64,000 bases of DNA from SpSt-539 sp964549445 (GCA_964549445.1 CAZJVS010000008.1:62001-126000); one strand, 5' to 3'. Counted from the stretch's first letter, positions 16,592 through 24,625 are shown. Program-made: numbers and translations. Notes: generated from the letters alone by a model not told the origin.

Positions 16592-18286
16592 ATGGACCAG
16601 AAACGCCCAACCTGGCAGAGCCTGCTGCTGCACGCCGCCCTCATCGCCGGCTCGCTCGTCTTTGCGCTCCCGTTCGTCTGGCTCGTCGGCACAAGCTGGA
16701 AGCTCGACAAGGAAATCCAGACCGACCGCATCACCCTCATGCCGCGCACACCCAATCCGCGGCCGGTCAGTCCTTATGTCGACGACGGCGTCTATTCGCT
16801 CGAACGCCCCGACGACATCGGCCGCCACCGCTGGGATGGCTGGATGCGGGCCGCCGTCGAAGACGAAATCGGCAAGGCCGTCGACACATGGCACGATCCG
16901 CGCGCCGAAGGGCTCGACAAACCCGCTCTGCGCGGCCAGCTCATCGCCGGCGTCTTCAAGCGGCTGCGTTCGCTTCTGCCCTCCGACGTCTGGCAGTCCG
17001 ACGAACAGTCATTCCGCAAATCCATTGCCGCCGCCGTGAAGCCCGACCAGATTGCCGATTCCTTCGCGGCCGTTTATCGCTGCTTTTCGCTTGGTAAGGT
17101 GGTGCTGAAAGATCAGGACTATCGCGTCCACGACCTCACGGCCGGCCATCCGCTCGATCAAGTCTGGAAGGTCGAACGCGGCAACGCCCGCATCGAGCCG
17201 CAGACCCTCGCCGAAGGCGCGGTCGCCGTCGTGCGATACGACCTAACGACGCAGCCGTCGGTTGTGCTTACGGCCGACCTGCCCTGTCCGGTCGACTTTG
17301 AGAAGAAGTTCAAGCGGCTCGATATCGCCGTCCGCCCCGACGAAACGTGGCACGAAATGGATGTGACCATTCAGGTTGGCGACAAGCAGTACAACAGCGT
17401 CAAATCGAAGTACATGGGTGAAGACAAAGGACTCGAGTATCAATATCAGCTTCCGTCGGCTGACGATGCGGCGCTTACCCCGCATCGCTATGTGCTCCTG
17501 GACGAAATGGCAGCATCGGAACGGTCGGATTACTTCCGCCCCGGGCCGGGCAAGATGCGTGTGCGCGTAGGCCTGAATCGCACGAGCATCCCCGGCGCCT
17601 ACTGGGCCAAGGGCACCGAGAACTACAAGCGCGTCTTCGACGAAGTCCCGTTCTGGCGCTACCTCAAGACGTCCGCCTTCCTCGCCCTCATGAACATCAT
17701 CGGCGGCGCGTTCGCCTGCTCGCTCGCCGCCTACGCCTTCGCCCGCCTCCAGTGGCCCGGCCGCGACCTCTGCTTCTACCTCGTCCTCGCGACCATGATG
17801 ATCCCCCCGCAGATCACCATGATCCCCTCGTTCGTCATCTACAAATACCTCGGCTGGTACAACACCCTCGCCCCGCTCTGGGTGCCGAGCTTCTTCGCCA
17901 TCAACGCCTTCGGCATCTTCCTCCTGCGTCAGGCCATGAAGGGCATCCCCCGCGACCTCGAAGACGCCGCCCGCATCGACGGCTGCGGCTTCCTCCGCAC
18001 CTGGTGGCACGTCGCCATGCCGCTCATGAAGCCGACCCTGGCCGTCATGTCGGTCTTCACGTTCCTCTACGTCTGGAACGACTTCCTCGGCCCGCTCATC
18101 TACGTCAACGATCAGCGGCTCTACCCCCTCGCCCTCGGGCTCTTCGCCTTCATGGCCAACCGCGAAACCGAATTCGCCTGGATCATGGCCGGCGCGATGA
18201 TCATGACGCTGCCCGTCATCCTCATCTTCTTCTTCGCCCAGCGCTACTTCATCCAGGGCGTGACGATGACGGGAGTGAAAGGGTAG
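16592..18286 (+). CDS. MalG-type ABC permease with large extracytoplasmic insertion
   Basis: 564 residues, twice the usual 270-300 for this permease family. The first membrane helix (residues 10-33, LIAGSLVFALPFVWLVGTSW) is normal. It is followed by about 300 residues of soluble sequence (about 40-335) before the remaining five helices, starting at YLKTSAFLALMNIIGG. The EAA loop IPRDLEDAARIDGCG is at about 452. The C-terminal IQGVTMTGVKG matches the family's usual end. The insert contains a beta-rich part (GHPLDQVWKVERGNARIEP, about 195-330) that resembles a galactose-binding-like fold, so it may bind substrate or the fused binding domain. The ATG comes 1 base after the previous stop, so the two permeases are translationally coupled. 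Confidence 0.9.
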   Translation: MDQKRPTWQSLLLHAALIAGSLVFALPFVWLVGTSWKLDKEIQTDRITLMPRTPNPRPVSPYVDDGVYSLERPDDIGRHRWDGWMRAAVEDEIGKAVDTWHDPRAEGLDKPALRGQLIAGVFKRLRSLLPSDVWQSDEQSFRKSIAAAVKPDQIADSFAAVYRCFSLGKVVLKDQDYRVHDLTAGHPLDQVWKVERGNARIEPQTLAEGAVAVVRYDLTTQPSVVLTADLPCPVDFEKKFKRLDIAVRPDETWHEMDVTIQVGDKQYNSVKSKYMGEDKGLEYQYQLPSADDAALTPHRYVLLDEMAASERSDYFRPGPGKMRVRVGLNRTSIPGAYWAKGTENYKRVFDEVPFWRYLKTSAFLALMNIIGGAFACSLAAYAFARLQWPGRDLCFYLVLATMMIPPQITMIPSFVIYKYLGWYNTLAPLWVPSFFAINAFGIFLLRQAMKGIPRDLEDAARIDGCGFLRTWWHVAMPLMKPTLAVMSVFTFLYVWNDFLGPLIYVNDQRLYPLALGLFAFMANRETEFAWIMAGAMIMTLPVILIFFFAQRYFIQGVTMTGVKG

Positions 18287-18298
18287 GACGCGGGTCGA

Positions 18299-19024
18299 TC
18301 ACTCAAATGCATTCCAGACTTGAACGGCTATCTGTGTCGCAGTCAGTCCGCCGACTGCTTTCTCCACCCAAATCTGACTGATGCGGTGATCGTTCGGCCG
18401 ACCGGGCAGGCCACCCCAGATTGGGTACATGCAATCGATGACGCTCTTCAATACGCCCGTGGCGATATCGCCAAGGTTAATGCGCGCGGTTCCGAAACTA
18501 ATGCGTACCGCGAGTGGCGATCTCCCGGTTTCGATTCGTTCTCGACCCGGCAACATCTTTGACCAATCGGCAAGCTCGATCGACTTAGCGCTTCGCGGCA
18601 GGGGGCCGTCGTAGATACCGCTCACATCCGGCGGCGTGTTTGGCAATGTCGCGAGGCCTTCGTCCGTAAGCAGGATGTCGCAACCTGTTGTGGCATCGTG
18701 ACTCTTGCGCGCATGCCACCACGCGATGTTCGGCCTCCGTCCACCAAACCAGCGCTGTCTGTTGACGAGTACGGAGAAGACGGGTTCGCACAGATTATCC
18801 ACGTCGAGCGGCATGCCGTTAGGAGTCAGCGTTCGTAACTGAAATCGTAGAACGATTCCGCACAGCCCGGCCTGCACGGTGGCCTGTGGAATCTGGTTCG
18901 CCAGCGCGTCCTTCCATGGACGCTCGCCGGCCGTTGCGAATGTTGCCGGAATACCGGTGACGTGGATCGCGACTCGCTCCATCAACCTGCCTTGCGATTT
19001 GGCTATGTGCTTCTCATACAACAT
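18299..19024 (-). CDS. Unknown protein, possibly a duplicated RusA-like fold
   Basis: 241 residues, not confidently recognised. The first half shows VTGIPATFATAGERPWKDAL, a hydrophobic strand GIVLRFQL, then DVDNLCEPVFSVLV. The second half shows AVRISF, then GDIATGVLKSVIDCMYPIWGG, then a DDxx-like DHRISQIWVEK. Both halves resemble the RusA resolvase layout (strand, D-DNL helix, then D-RV strand), so this may be an internal duplication of a RusA-like fold. In the second half the D-DNL motif is GD-ATG, so catalytic acids may be lost. No signal peptide or membrane segment. The ATG overlaps the stop of the preceding gene (TGATG), so the two are coupled. Neighbours are a RES/Xre toxin-antitoxin pair, which hints at an accessory or defence-type island. 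It converges with the importer, with 12 bases between stops. Confidence 0.6.
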   Translation of the reverse strand: MLYEKHIAKSQGRLMERVAIHVTGIPATFATAGERPWKDALANQIPQATVQAGLCGIVLRFQLRTLTPNGMPLDVDNLCEPVFSVLVNRQRWFGGRRPNIAWWHARKSHDATTGCDILLTDEGLATLPNTPPDVSGIYDGPLPRSAKSIELADWSKMLPGRERIETGRSPLAVRISFGTARINLGDIATGVLKSVIDCMYPIWGGLPGRPNDHRISQIWVEKAVGGLTATQIAVQVWNAFE

Positions 19025-19320
19025 CAGCGGACCGCGTCAAGCCGCGCGCGAGCGATCGCACGTTCATCGTCGCCAAAGAGCGATTCGAACTCCGGCTCAA
19101 GCACCAAGTGCTCAACCGTTAGATCGAGGCGCCCGAGCTCCCAAAGCGTGCTGAAACCATCCGATGGATCATTGGTCGCGAGCAGATCACGCGCCGTGGC
19201 GAGTCCGCCGCGTGCGACCACCATTTGGAGGAATCGTGTCGCAGTGTAGTTGCACTCGCGCTTTGCTCGATCGTAGATTGCGATCATGCGGTCGTGAAAC
19301 GCTAACTCAAGTCTCTTCAT
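19024..19320 (-). CDS. Conserved hypothetical protein of the YNxTRFLQMV type
   Basis: 98 residues, soluble. It carries YTATRFLQMVVARGGLATAR, DGFSTLWELGRLDLTVEHLV and a C-terminal LFGDDERAIARARL. This is the signature of a widespread small family (TRFLQMV...GLATLWE.GRLDLTVE) without known function that I recognise from memory only. The stop overlaps the start of the next gene (TGATG). It follows the RES/Xre pair after 47 bases on the same strand. Confidence 0.7.
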   Translation of the reverse strand: MKRLELAFHDRMIAIYDRAKRECNYTATRFLQMVVARGGLATARDLLATNDPSDGFSTLWELGRLDLTVEHLVLEPEFESLFGDDERAIARARLDAVR

Positions 19321-19367
19321 TCACAGAGTATCCACTGAATTGTCGCAGCGAACCAGACCGTACGCAC

Positions 19368-19826
19368 TCATTCCAGAAACCGTAAGTCCATCCGAAACCG
19401 TCGCGACTTGCCAATCTTGACCCGCTTGAAGTCAGCGTGCGCCGGGTTCAGAACGTAATTCCACTCGGTGTCCACGATCACACTTGGCACGGCGAGCGCC
19501 ACGGATGCGCCCGCAGAAACCCATTTATCGCCGAGCCGCTGCGTGGACGGCGGTGCCGGCTGCTCGCGCCAGTCGGCGGGCAGCGCTCCGGAATCGAAGC
19601 GCGAAATCAGCAAGTCATCGAACCGCAACTCACGAACCAGGTATTCAACTTGCCGCGATTGAAGGTTCGCCAGCAACTCCAGCACGGCTAGCGAAAGCGT
19701 TCCCGATGCGTACACGACCGCCGTGCCCGGGCTGTTCCATCGCCCGCCGAATAATCGGGCGCCTTCTCCCGTCATCGCTTGTCGCGCGTGCTGCGGTTTG
19801 TAGATTCGCCACGCCGACACGATCAC
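19368..19826 (-). CDS. RES-domain NAD+-degrading toxin
   Basis: 152 residues, the usual length of RES toxins. Known members (for example MbcT) phosphorolyse or hydrolyse NAD+. The conserved residues are in place: R29 in GGRWN, Y39 in VVYAS, E50 in LAVLE, S115 in VPSVIV and N127 in YVLNP. Expression would poison the cell by depleting NAD+ unless held by the antitoxin. The ATG overlaps the antitoxin stop by four bases, the normal order antitoxin then toxin. No signal peptide. One GC-rich frame with the same codon use as its neighbours, so no direct sign of recent transfer. Confidence 0.88.
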   Translation of the reverse strand: MIVSAWRIYKPQHARQAMTGEGARLFGGRWNSPGTAVVYASGTLSLAVLELLANLQSRQVEYLVRELRFDDLLISRFDSGALPADWREQPAPPSTQRLGDKWVSAGASVALAVPSVIVDTEWNYVLNPAHADFKRVKIGKSRRFRMDLRFLE

Positions 19827-20284
19827 GAAATGACGCCGTGCTCGAGCCGACCGATCAGGTTCTCAACTTCGCGTGCACCGACTTCCGTCCGAGCGAACTC
19901 GAGCGGCGACGGACCGCCAAGCCCCCGCTGCGGAGACCGCAACCAGCGCGTCGCCTCCGCGACATCGCCGTCAAACAGGTCGACCGCCTTCTCGAACAGC
20001 ATTGAAACGCGCAGTAGTCGCTCCGACTCATCCGGCGCCAGCCGTCCGCTCATCTTTCGCCGAGCCAGTGTTCGCCGTGGGATTCTCGCGATCTTCAGGA
20101 TGCCCTCAATCGACAGTCCGCTCGACCGCTGAAATGTCTCCAACGAACGATACGGCAGCCCGGCCAGGACCATCTCGACCAGTTCGGGCGTGTGGCGCGC
20201 CTTTAATCCAAGACTCGCTCCCGATACGCCCTTTCGACGCCGCCCATGACTGCGTGATTCTCTCTCGGACAGATGAACGACCAT
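19823..20284 (-). CDS. Xre/MbcA/ParS-type antitoxin (DUF2384-like) for the RES toxin
   Basis: 153 residues from ATG 20284. The N-terminal half has the Xre-like helices (LPYRSLETFQRSSGLSIEGI, then IPRRTLARRK). The C-terminal half is the toxin-binding part: ESERLLRVSMLFEKAVDLFDG, then ATRWLRSPQRGLGGPSPLEF, the hallmark of MbcA/ParS antitoxins. The frame extends to an ATG at 20344, but that codon falls inside the predicted -35 box, whereas 20284 has a GGAGGG site 7 bases upstream, so 20284 is the start. Together with 19368-19826 it makes a complete type II toxin-antitoxin pair, probably autoregulated through the palindrome at 20303-20314. Confidence 0.88.
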   Translation of the reverse strand: MVVHLSERESRSHGRRRKGVSGASLGLKARHTPELVEMVLAGLPYRSLETFQRSSGLSIEGILKIARIPRRTLARRKMSGRLAPDESERLLRVSMLFEKAVDLFDGDVAEATRWLRSPQRGLGGPSPLEFARTEVGAREVENLIGRLEHGVIS

Positions 20285-20302
20285 GTCGATCCCTCCGCCG
20301 TC

Positions 20303-20344
20303 TGCCATCTGGCATATCATATCGGCCAAATGCCGGTCGGCCAA
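20303..20344 (-). promoter_or_regulatory. Promoter and operator of the RES/Xre pair
   Basis: On the minus strand, -35 TTGGCC (20339-20344), a 17-base spacer and -10 TATGAT (20316-20321). Immediately downstream, at the expected transcription start, is the perfect palindrome TGCCA-TC-TGGCA (20303-20314). It is well placed for autorepression by the antitoxin. Confidence 0.6.
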
Positions 20345-20454
20345 TTACGCAGGAGTAGCCCCGCTGGCATTCACGATTTCGTCGTGCCTCCCGTAGATTA
20401 GAGTCGCGAGCGTCGGGTTGGAGCCGGAGCTCGTCGTCGTCCCAGGGAGAATCC

Positions 20455-21402
20455 ATGACCCTCGACCCCATCACGCAGAAATTCATCGACTTCGTGATTG
20501 AAACCGCCAAGGCCTATCCCAACGGCCCGACCATCGAGGACGGCCGCCGCGACACCGTGACGATGCAGACCAACAGCGTTCCACGGAAGCCCGCCGACGT
20601 TGAAGATCGCACAATACCGGTCGGCCCGACTGGCGGGACCACGGTGCGAATCATCCGCCCGAAGAATGCCGCCGGCGTACTTCCGGCCGTCATGTATTTC
20701 CACGGCGGCGGTTGGGTATTCGGCGATCGGACGACGCACGAGCGGCTCTGTCGGGAACTCGCGCACGGTGCGAGCGCCGTAGTGATTGCGGTTGATTACG
20801 CCCGCTCTCCGGAGCATCGCTATCCCGTCGCGATTGAACAGGCCTATGCCGCGACGAAGTGGGTCGCCGACCACGCATCGGAACTCCGAATCGACGTGAA
20901 TCGCCTCGCCGTCGCCGGCGATAGCAGTGGGGGGAACATGGCGGCTGTCGTCGCAATCTTGGCAAAGCAGCGCGGCGGCCCGCGACTGGCCTGCCAGGTG
21001 CTTCACTTCCCGGCCACCGATTGCACCTTTGACACACCCTCGCACCGCGAATTCGCCGACGACCCGTTCCTGTCTCGCGCCGCGATGGACTGGTTCTGGA
21101 ACGAGTACGCGCCCGATCCGGCCGTCCGCAGCGAAATCACCGCATCTCCGCTCCGCGCGACGACCGAACAGCTTCGCGGCCTGCCTCCCGCCCTCGTCAT
21201 CACGGCCGAGGTCGACGTGCTGCGTGACGAAGGTGAGGCCTACGCCCGCAAGCTGATCGAAGCCGGCGTCGACGTAACCGCCACGCGCTATCTCGCGTCG
21301 ATTCACTCCTTTCTGTTCATCGATCCCCTTGCCGCCACCCCCGCCTCGATCGCGGCGACGGCCCAGACCAACGCATTCCTTCGCAAGCACTTCGAAAGCT
21401 GA
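20455..21402 (+). CDS. Alpha/beta-hydrolase fold-3 esterase (HSL family)
   Basis: 315 residues, the normal length for hormone-sensitive-lipase-type esterases. The HGGGW oxyanion motif lies at about residue 83. The nucleophile elbow GDSSGG is near 159-164, the acidic residue lies in EVDVLRDEG near 257 and the histidine in SIHSF near 285. It probably hydrolyses short-chain carboxylic esters in the cytoplasm, as no signal peptide is present. The start is supported by AGGGAGAA 5-12 bases upstream. It is divergent from the antitoxin, with a 170-base spacer, and stands alone. Confidence 0.9.
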   Translation: MTLDPITQKFIDFVIETAKAYPNGPTIEDGRRDTVTMQTNSVPRKPADVEDRTIPVGPTGGTTVRIIRPKNAAGVLPAVMYFHGGGWVFGDRTTHERLCRELAHGASAVVIAVDYARSPEHRYPVAIEQAYAATKWVADHASELRIDVNRLAVAGDSSGGNMAAVVAILAKQRGGPRLACQVLHFPATDCTFDTPSHREFADDPFLSRAAMDWFWNEYAPDPAVRSEITASPLRATTEQLRGLPPALVITAEVDVLRDEGEAYARKLIEAGVDVTATRYLASIHSFLFIDPLAATPASIAATAQTNAFLRKHFES

Positions 21403-21682
21403 CCCGTCCCGGCAATCACCGCCGTCCGAACCCGCCGAGATCGGATTCCGCATCCACAACTCTCTTGTTCGGCCGAGTCTTGCGCGCGAATCACGGCCCG
21501 ATGCGGAACGCCGGGCGCGTCTTTGGGGTGACGGGCCGGGGATGTCTCGATCTCGCGTGTGCGGGTTCACCTCGGTCTGCCAAGCAGTCGGGTGGCAGCC
21601 GCTGGGGATTGTCCCTGAATTCCGCTGAGTGCCGGATAAAAAATCCTGGCCCCTGCCCGACGCATGAAAGGAGATGTGACAA

Positions 21683-22141
21683 ATGCCGCGATCGCAAAAA
21701 CCCGTGAAGTTCCGTGAATCGAGGTCGACAGTCCTCCACCGTCTCGCGCGCGACAAGCGACTTTCGGTCGATCGCGCGATCTTCCGGCGTGAACCGGTGA
21801 CGCTGCTCGCCGTCTACGATCAATTTGACCTCGCCGGCCACGGAATCAGTCTTTCCGCGTTCTACCGTTATGCACGTCGTCTCCGGCAATATGTGGCCTT
21901 GTTTGAATTGGCCGATCTGACCGATCCGGGCGGCGCCGCGACGAGCAACGCCCTGAGGACCGCCCTGGCCTATCGCTTTCTGGAGAACGTCGAGGACGAT
22001 CGAGTCAGCCCGGACACCCTCTACCGGCTCGCCCGGACCCAGCGGCTTGTCTCTTCGATCGATTTCTCGGAGCGACGGGCCGAGGCTCGAGAGCTGACTG
22101 CTGACGCGCCCTCAGCGTCCGAGCCGGCGGCGTCGCAGTAG
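21683..22141 (+). CDS. Unknown helical protein, possible DNA-binding
   Basis: 152 residues, basic N-terminus (MPRSQKPVKFRESRSTVLHR), then helical segments. The stretch VYDQFDLAGHGISLSAFYRY, followed by ARRLRQ, could be a helix-turn-helix of the Mu-gp27/DUF3486 kind, but the match is weak. A low-complexity Ala/Ser/Glu tail follows. A clear AAGGAGATG site 7 bases before the ATG supports it as real. It stands between an esterase and a permease with no obvious operon, and is 72 bases before the permease. Nothing more can be assigned. Confidence 0.6.
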   Translation: MPRSQKPVKFRESRSTVLHRLARDKRLSVDRAIFRREPVTLLAVYDQFDLAGHGISLSAFYRYARRLRQYVALFELADLTDPGGAATSNALRTALAYRFLENVEDDRVSPDTLYRLARTQRLVSSIDFSERRAEARELTADAPSASEPAASQ

Positions 22142-22175
22142 AGGTCGCGTTTGGTGGGTCGATCGGCGCCTCGCC

Positions 22176-22204
22176 TTTGCGGGGCGTCGACGGCCCGCTA
22201 TAAC
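22176..22204 (+). promoter_or_regulatory. Possible leaderless promoter of the NCS2-type permease
   Basis: TATAAC at 22199-22204 lies only 8 bases before the ATG at 22213, with a poor -35 (TTTGCG, 22176-22181) 17 bases upstream. No Shine-Dalgarno site is visible before the ATG, so the mRNA may start at or near the start codon. Confidence 0.35.
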
Positions 22205-22212
22205 GCCGACCC

Positions 22213-23958
22213 ATGTCCGACGCTACGACCGCCGTGCCCCGCTATCGCTGGTTCGTCAAAGGCGATATCGACGGCTTCTTTGGACTCTCCGTCGATAACC
22301 TCGTTCAGGTTCTCGTCATCACCGCGCTGTGCAAGTCGTTGTGCAGGATGTCGGACGACCTGATTTTCGACCGCGTCTTGCCGGGCGTCGCCATTTCGTT
22401 GCTGATTGGCAATCTCTTCTACGCCTGGCACGCCGTGCGTGTCGCCCGGCGCGACCGCAATCTGACGTGCACCGCGCTGCCCTATGGCATCAACACCATC
22501 AGTCTGTTCGCCTACATCCTCTTCATCATGGCGCCGGTTGCCCAGGAAAACGCCGACCGGCTCGGAAGCAAGGCGGCCGGGGAACTGGCCTGGAAGATCG
22601 GGCTCCTGGCCTGCCTTGGCAGCGGCATCATCGAATTAGCCGGCTCGTTCGTCGGCGGATGGGTGCGGCGCGTGACGCCTCGCGCGGCCTTGCTTTCCGC
22701 GCTCGCGGGCATCGGCATTGTTTTTATCGCCAGCCCGTTCGCTTTCCAGATTTTCGAACGGCCGCTCGTCGCAATGCTTCCGCTGTTCATCGTGCTCATT
22801 GTCTACTTTGCCCAGGTCCGATTCCCGATGGGACTCCCCGGAGGCCTCGTCGCGCTGCTCGTCGGCACCGTGCTGGCATGGATCGCTCCGCTCTGGGGCG
22901 ACCTGCCGCTGATGAGCGCCAGCGCTGTCCAGAAAGCGACGGAGGCCGTTGGCTACCACCAGCCGCATGTCTACTGGTCCGAAGTGCTCGACGTCCTGCG
23001 AACGAATCCGAATCTGCTGATCCGGTTCCTGGGGATCATTATTCCGATGGGCGTTATTAACGCGCTCGGCTCACTGCAAAACATCGAGTCCGCCGAGGCG
23101 GCCGGCGACCGGTTCTCAACGGGGCCGTGTTTGGCGGTCAACGGCATCGGCACGATCGCGGCCGGGCTCTTCGGCAGTTGCTTCCCGACGACGATCTACA
23201 TCGGGCATCCTGGCTGGAAGGCGCTGGGGGCGCGGGCCGGCTACTCGGTGCTGAACGGCCTGTTCTTCACGATCGTTTTTCTGTTCGGGCTCGGGCAACT
23301 CTTCACGGCCGCCATTCCGATGGAGGCCGGCATCGCGATCGTTCTCTGGATCGGCGTCGTGATTACCGCCCAGTCGTACGAGGTCACGCCGACAAAGCAT
23401 TATCCCGCCGTCGCCATCGGCATGTTTCCGGCCGTGGCGGCGATGGCGATGTTTCTCGTGCCCTTCATCCTGCCGGCAGTCGGAGCAACCGCTGGCATCC
23501 TGCCGATGATCAACGAGCATCTGACGGCGCTTCAGCAGCATCGAAGCGATAGTTGGTGGCCGATCGGCGTCTATGCACTGATCGGCGCGAACAGCGGTTT
23601 CGTCATCACCACCATGATGATCGCCGCGATCTCGGCGTTCCTGATCGACCGCCGCTTTCGCGCGGCCGGCGTATGGTGTTTGCTGGCGTCGGCCCTGACG
23701 CTGATCGGCTTTCAGCACGCCTTCCGCATCGAGCCGGGCAAGTTGAGTCTGCTGCCACAGGAATTGATGATCTGGCAACGAACCGAAAGCTGGTTTGCGG
23801 GCACGCGGCTGTACGGTGATTTTCCGGCGCACACCTTCCTGCACCGCGGCTATCGCATCGCCCTCGCCTACGCGGCTGCGGGCGTGATGCTGCTGATTAT
23901 CGACCGCATGCGCCGAGAGAATCGTGGTTTCGAGGATCTCGCCGGGCCGGCCGTTTGA
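22213..23958 (+). CDS. Permease of the NCS2/xanthine-uracil-like superfamily
   Basis: 581 residues with 12-14 predicted membrane helices (for example VLVITALCKSLCRM, NTISLFAYILFIMAP, ALLSALAGIGIVFIASPFAF, MLPLFIVLIVYFAQV and FLVPFILPAVGATAGIL). The N-terminal GDIDGFFGLSVDNLVQVLV and the middle NALGSLQNIESAEAAGD / GLFGSCFPTTIYIGHPGWK are the NCS2-type half-helix motifs. In family terms it is a nucleobase or related anion:proton symporter, but the planctomycetal subgroup with this start (GDIDGFFGL) is uncharacterised, so no substrate is assigned. No purine genes lie nearby. A TATAAC box 8 bases upstream suggests a leaderless transcript. Confidence 0.85.
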   Translation: MSDATTAVPRYRWFVKGDIDGFFGLSVDNLVQVLVITALCKSLCRMSDDLIFDRVLPGVAISLLIGNLFYAWHAVRVARRDRNLTCTALPYGINTISLFAYILFIMAPVAQENADRLGSKAAGELAWKIGLLACLGSGIIELAGSFVGGWVRRVTPRAALLSALAGIGIVFIASPFAFQIFERPLVAMLPLFIVLIVYFAQVRFPMGLPGGLVALLVGTVLAWIAPLWGDLPLMSASAVQKATEAVGYHQPHVYWSEVLDVLRTNPNLLIRFLGIIIPMGVINALGSLQNIESAEAAGDRFSTGPCLAVNGIGTIAAGLFGSCFPTTIYIGHPGWKALGARAGYSVLNGLFFTIVFLFGLGQLFTAAIPMEAGIAIVLWIGVVITAQSYEVTPTKHYPAVAIGMFPAVAAMAMFLVPFILPAVGATAGILPMINEHLTALQQHRSDSWWPIGVYALIGANSGFVITTMMIAAISAFLIDRRFRAAGVWCLLASALTLIGFQHAFRIEPGKLSLLPQELMIWQRTESWFAGTRLYGDFPAHTFLHRGYRIALAYAAAGVMLLIIDRMRRENRGFEDLAGPAV

Positions 23959-23992
23959 CTTACGGTTCGGTCCAGACTGAAATCGTCATCAG

Positions 23993-24066
23993 CGGGGCGT
24001 AGCTCAGCCCGGTAGAGCACCTGGTTTGGGACCAGGACGTCGCAGGTTCAAATCCTGTCGCCCCGA
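23993..24066 (+). tRNA. tRNA-Pro (TGG anticodon)
   Basis: 74 bases. Acceptor CGGGGCG pairs with CGCCCCG, with discriminator A at 24066. The D-arm is GCTCAGCCCGGTAGAGC. The anticodon stem CCTGG/CCAGG encloses TTTGGGA, with anticodon TGG at 24027-24029. The T-arm contains GGTTCAAATCC. The C at position 1 fits bacterial tRNA-Pro. CCA is not encoded, so it is added after transcription. Confidence 0.97.
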
Positions 24067-24195
24067 ATCAAATCTCTACGCCTCGCAGCGGTCCGTGCGA
24101 GGAAGGGGAGTCAACCGCGGCCGAACGGGTCGGTGATCAGGTACTAGGTTCCCGAGTCGCACATGATCGTGACGACGGTTGCACCGGGTAGCCAA

Positions 24196-24253
24196 ATATT
24201 AAACGAGATGGTTGACAGTCTCGCGGTCGGCTGATATATTAAACCATATGGTT
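24196..24253. promoter_or_regulatory. ArsR-type operators flanking a consensus, leaderless promoter
   Basis: The promoter is on the plus strand: TTGACA (24212-24217), a 17-base spacer and TATATT (24235-24240). The ATG at 24248 begins 8 bases after the -10 box, at the expected +1. Two 18-base copies of ATATTAAACNANATGGTT lie at 24196-24213 and 24236-24253, 40 bases apart (near 4 helical turns). The second contains the perfect palindrome AACCATATGGTT. They cover the -35 region and the start codon, as expected for autorepression by the ArsR protein. Confidence 0.8.
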
Positions 24254-24625
24254 ATAGATCGATCGCCCGACCTCGATCATGTGTTTCACGCGCTGGCTCA
24301 TCCGGCGCGGCGAGAGATGCTGCGGCGGCTCAGCGAGCGCGAGCAAAACCTGAGCGAGCTCTCGGCTCGGTTGAAGATGTCCTTCCCCGCGGCGTCCAAG
24401 CATGTGCGCGTGCTCGAGCGGGCCAGGTTGGTCCGACGCCGCGTCGTCGGGCGTACACACATCTGCCGGATCGAGGGAAAGCCGCTCGGACGGGCCACGG
24501 GATACTTGGAGAAATACCGGCGATTCTGGGAGGGCAACTTCCGGCGCCTCGATGCCTTGCTCGACGAAATGAAACGACAGGAACAATCGACCGAGTCGAC
24601 ATTCCCCGAAGGAGGATCCCGATGA
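24248..24625 (+). CDS. ArsR-family winged-helix repressor
   Basis: 125 residues. The winged-helix is complete: LDHVFHALAHPARREMLRRL (helix 1), the recognition helix LKMSFPAASKHVRVLERARL, and the wing RRRVVGRTHICRI. The C-terminal helix YLEKYRRFWEGNFRRLDAL dimerises. It has no arsenic-type cysteines, and belongs to the ArsR group that is coupled to SRPBCC/AHSA1 proteins. Its ATG overlaps the second operator and probably lies at the transcript's 5' end (leaderless). The stop overlaps the next start (ATGA). Confidence 0.92.
   Translation: MVIDRSPDLDHVFHALAHPARREMLRRLSEREQNLSELSARLKMSFPAASKHVRVLERARLVRRRVVGRTHICRIEGKPLGRATGYLEKYRRFWEGNFRRLDALLDEMKRQEQSTESTFPEGGSR

Noticed and set aside
24080..24110. 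7-bp inverted repeat CCTCGCA / TGCGAGG after tRNA-Pro, as terminator
   Set aside because: No T-run follows; only noted as a possible processing stem.
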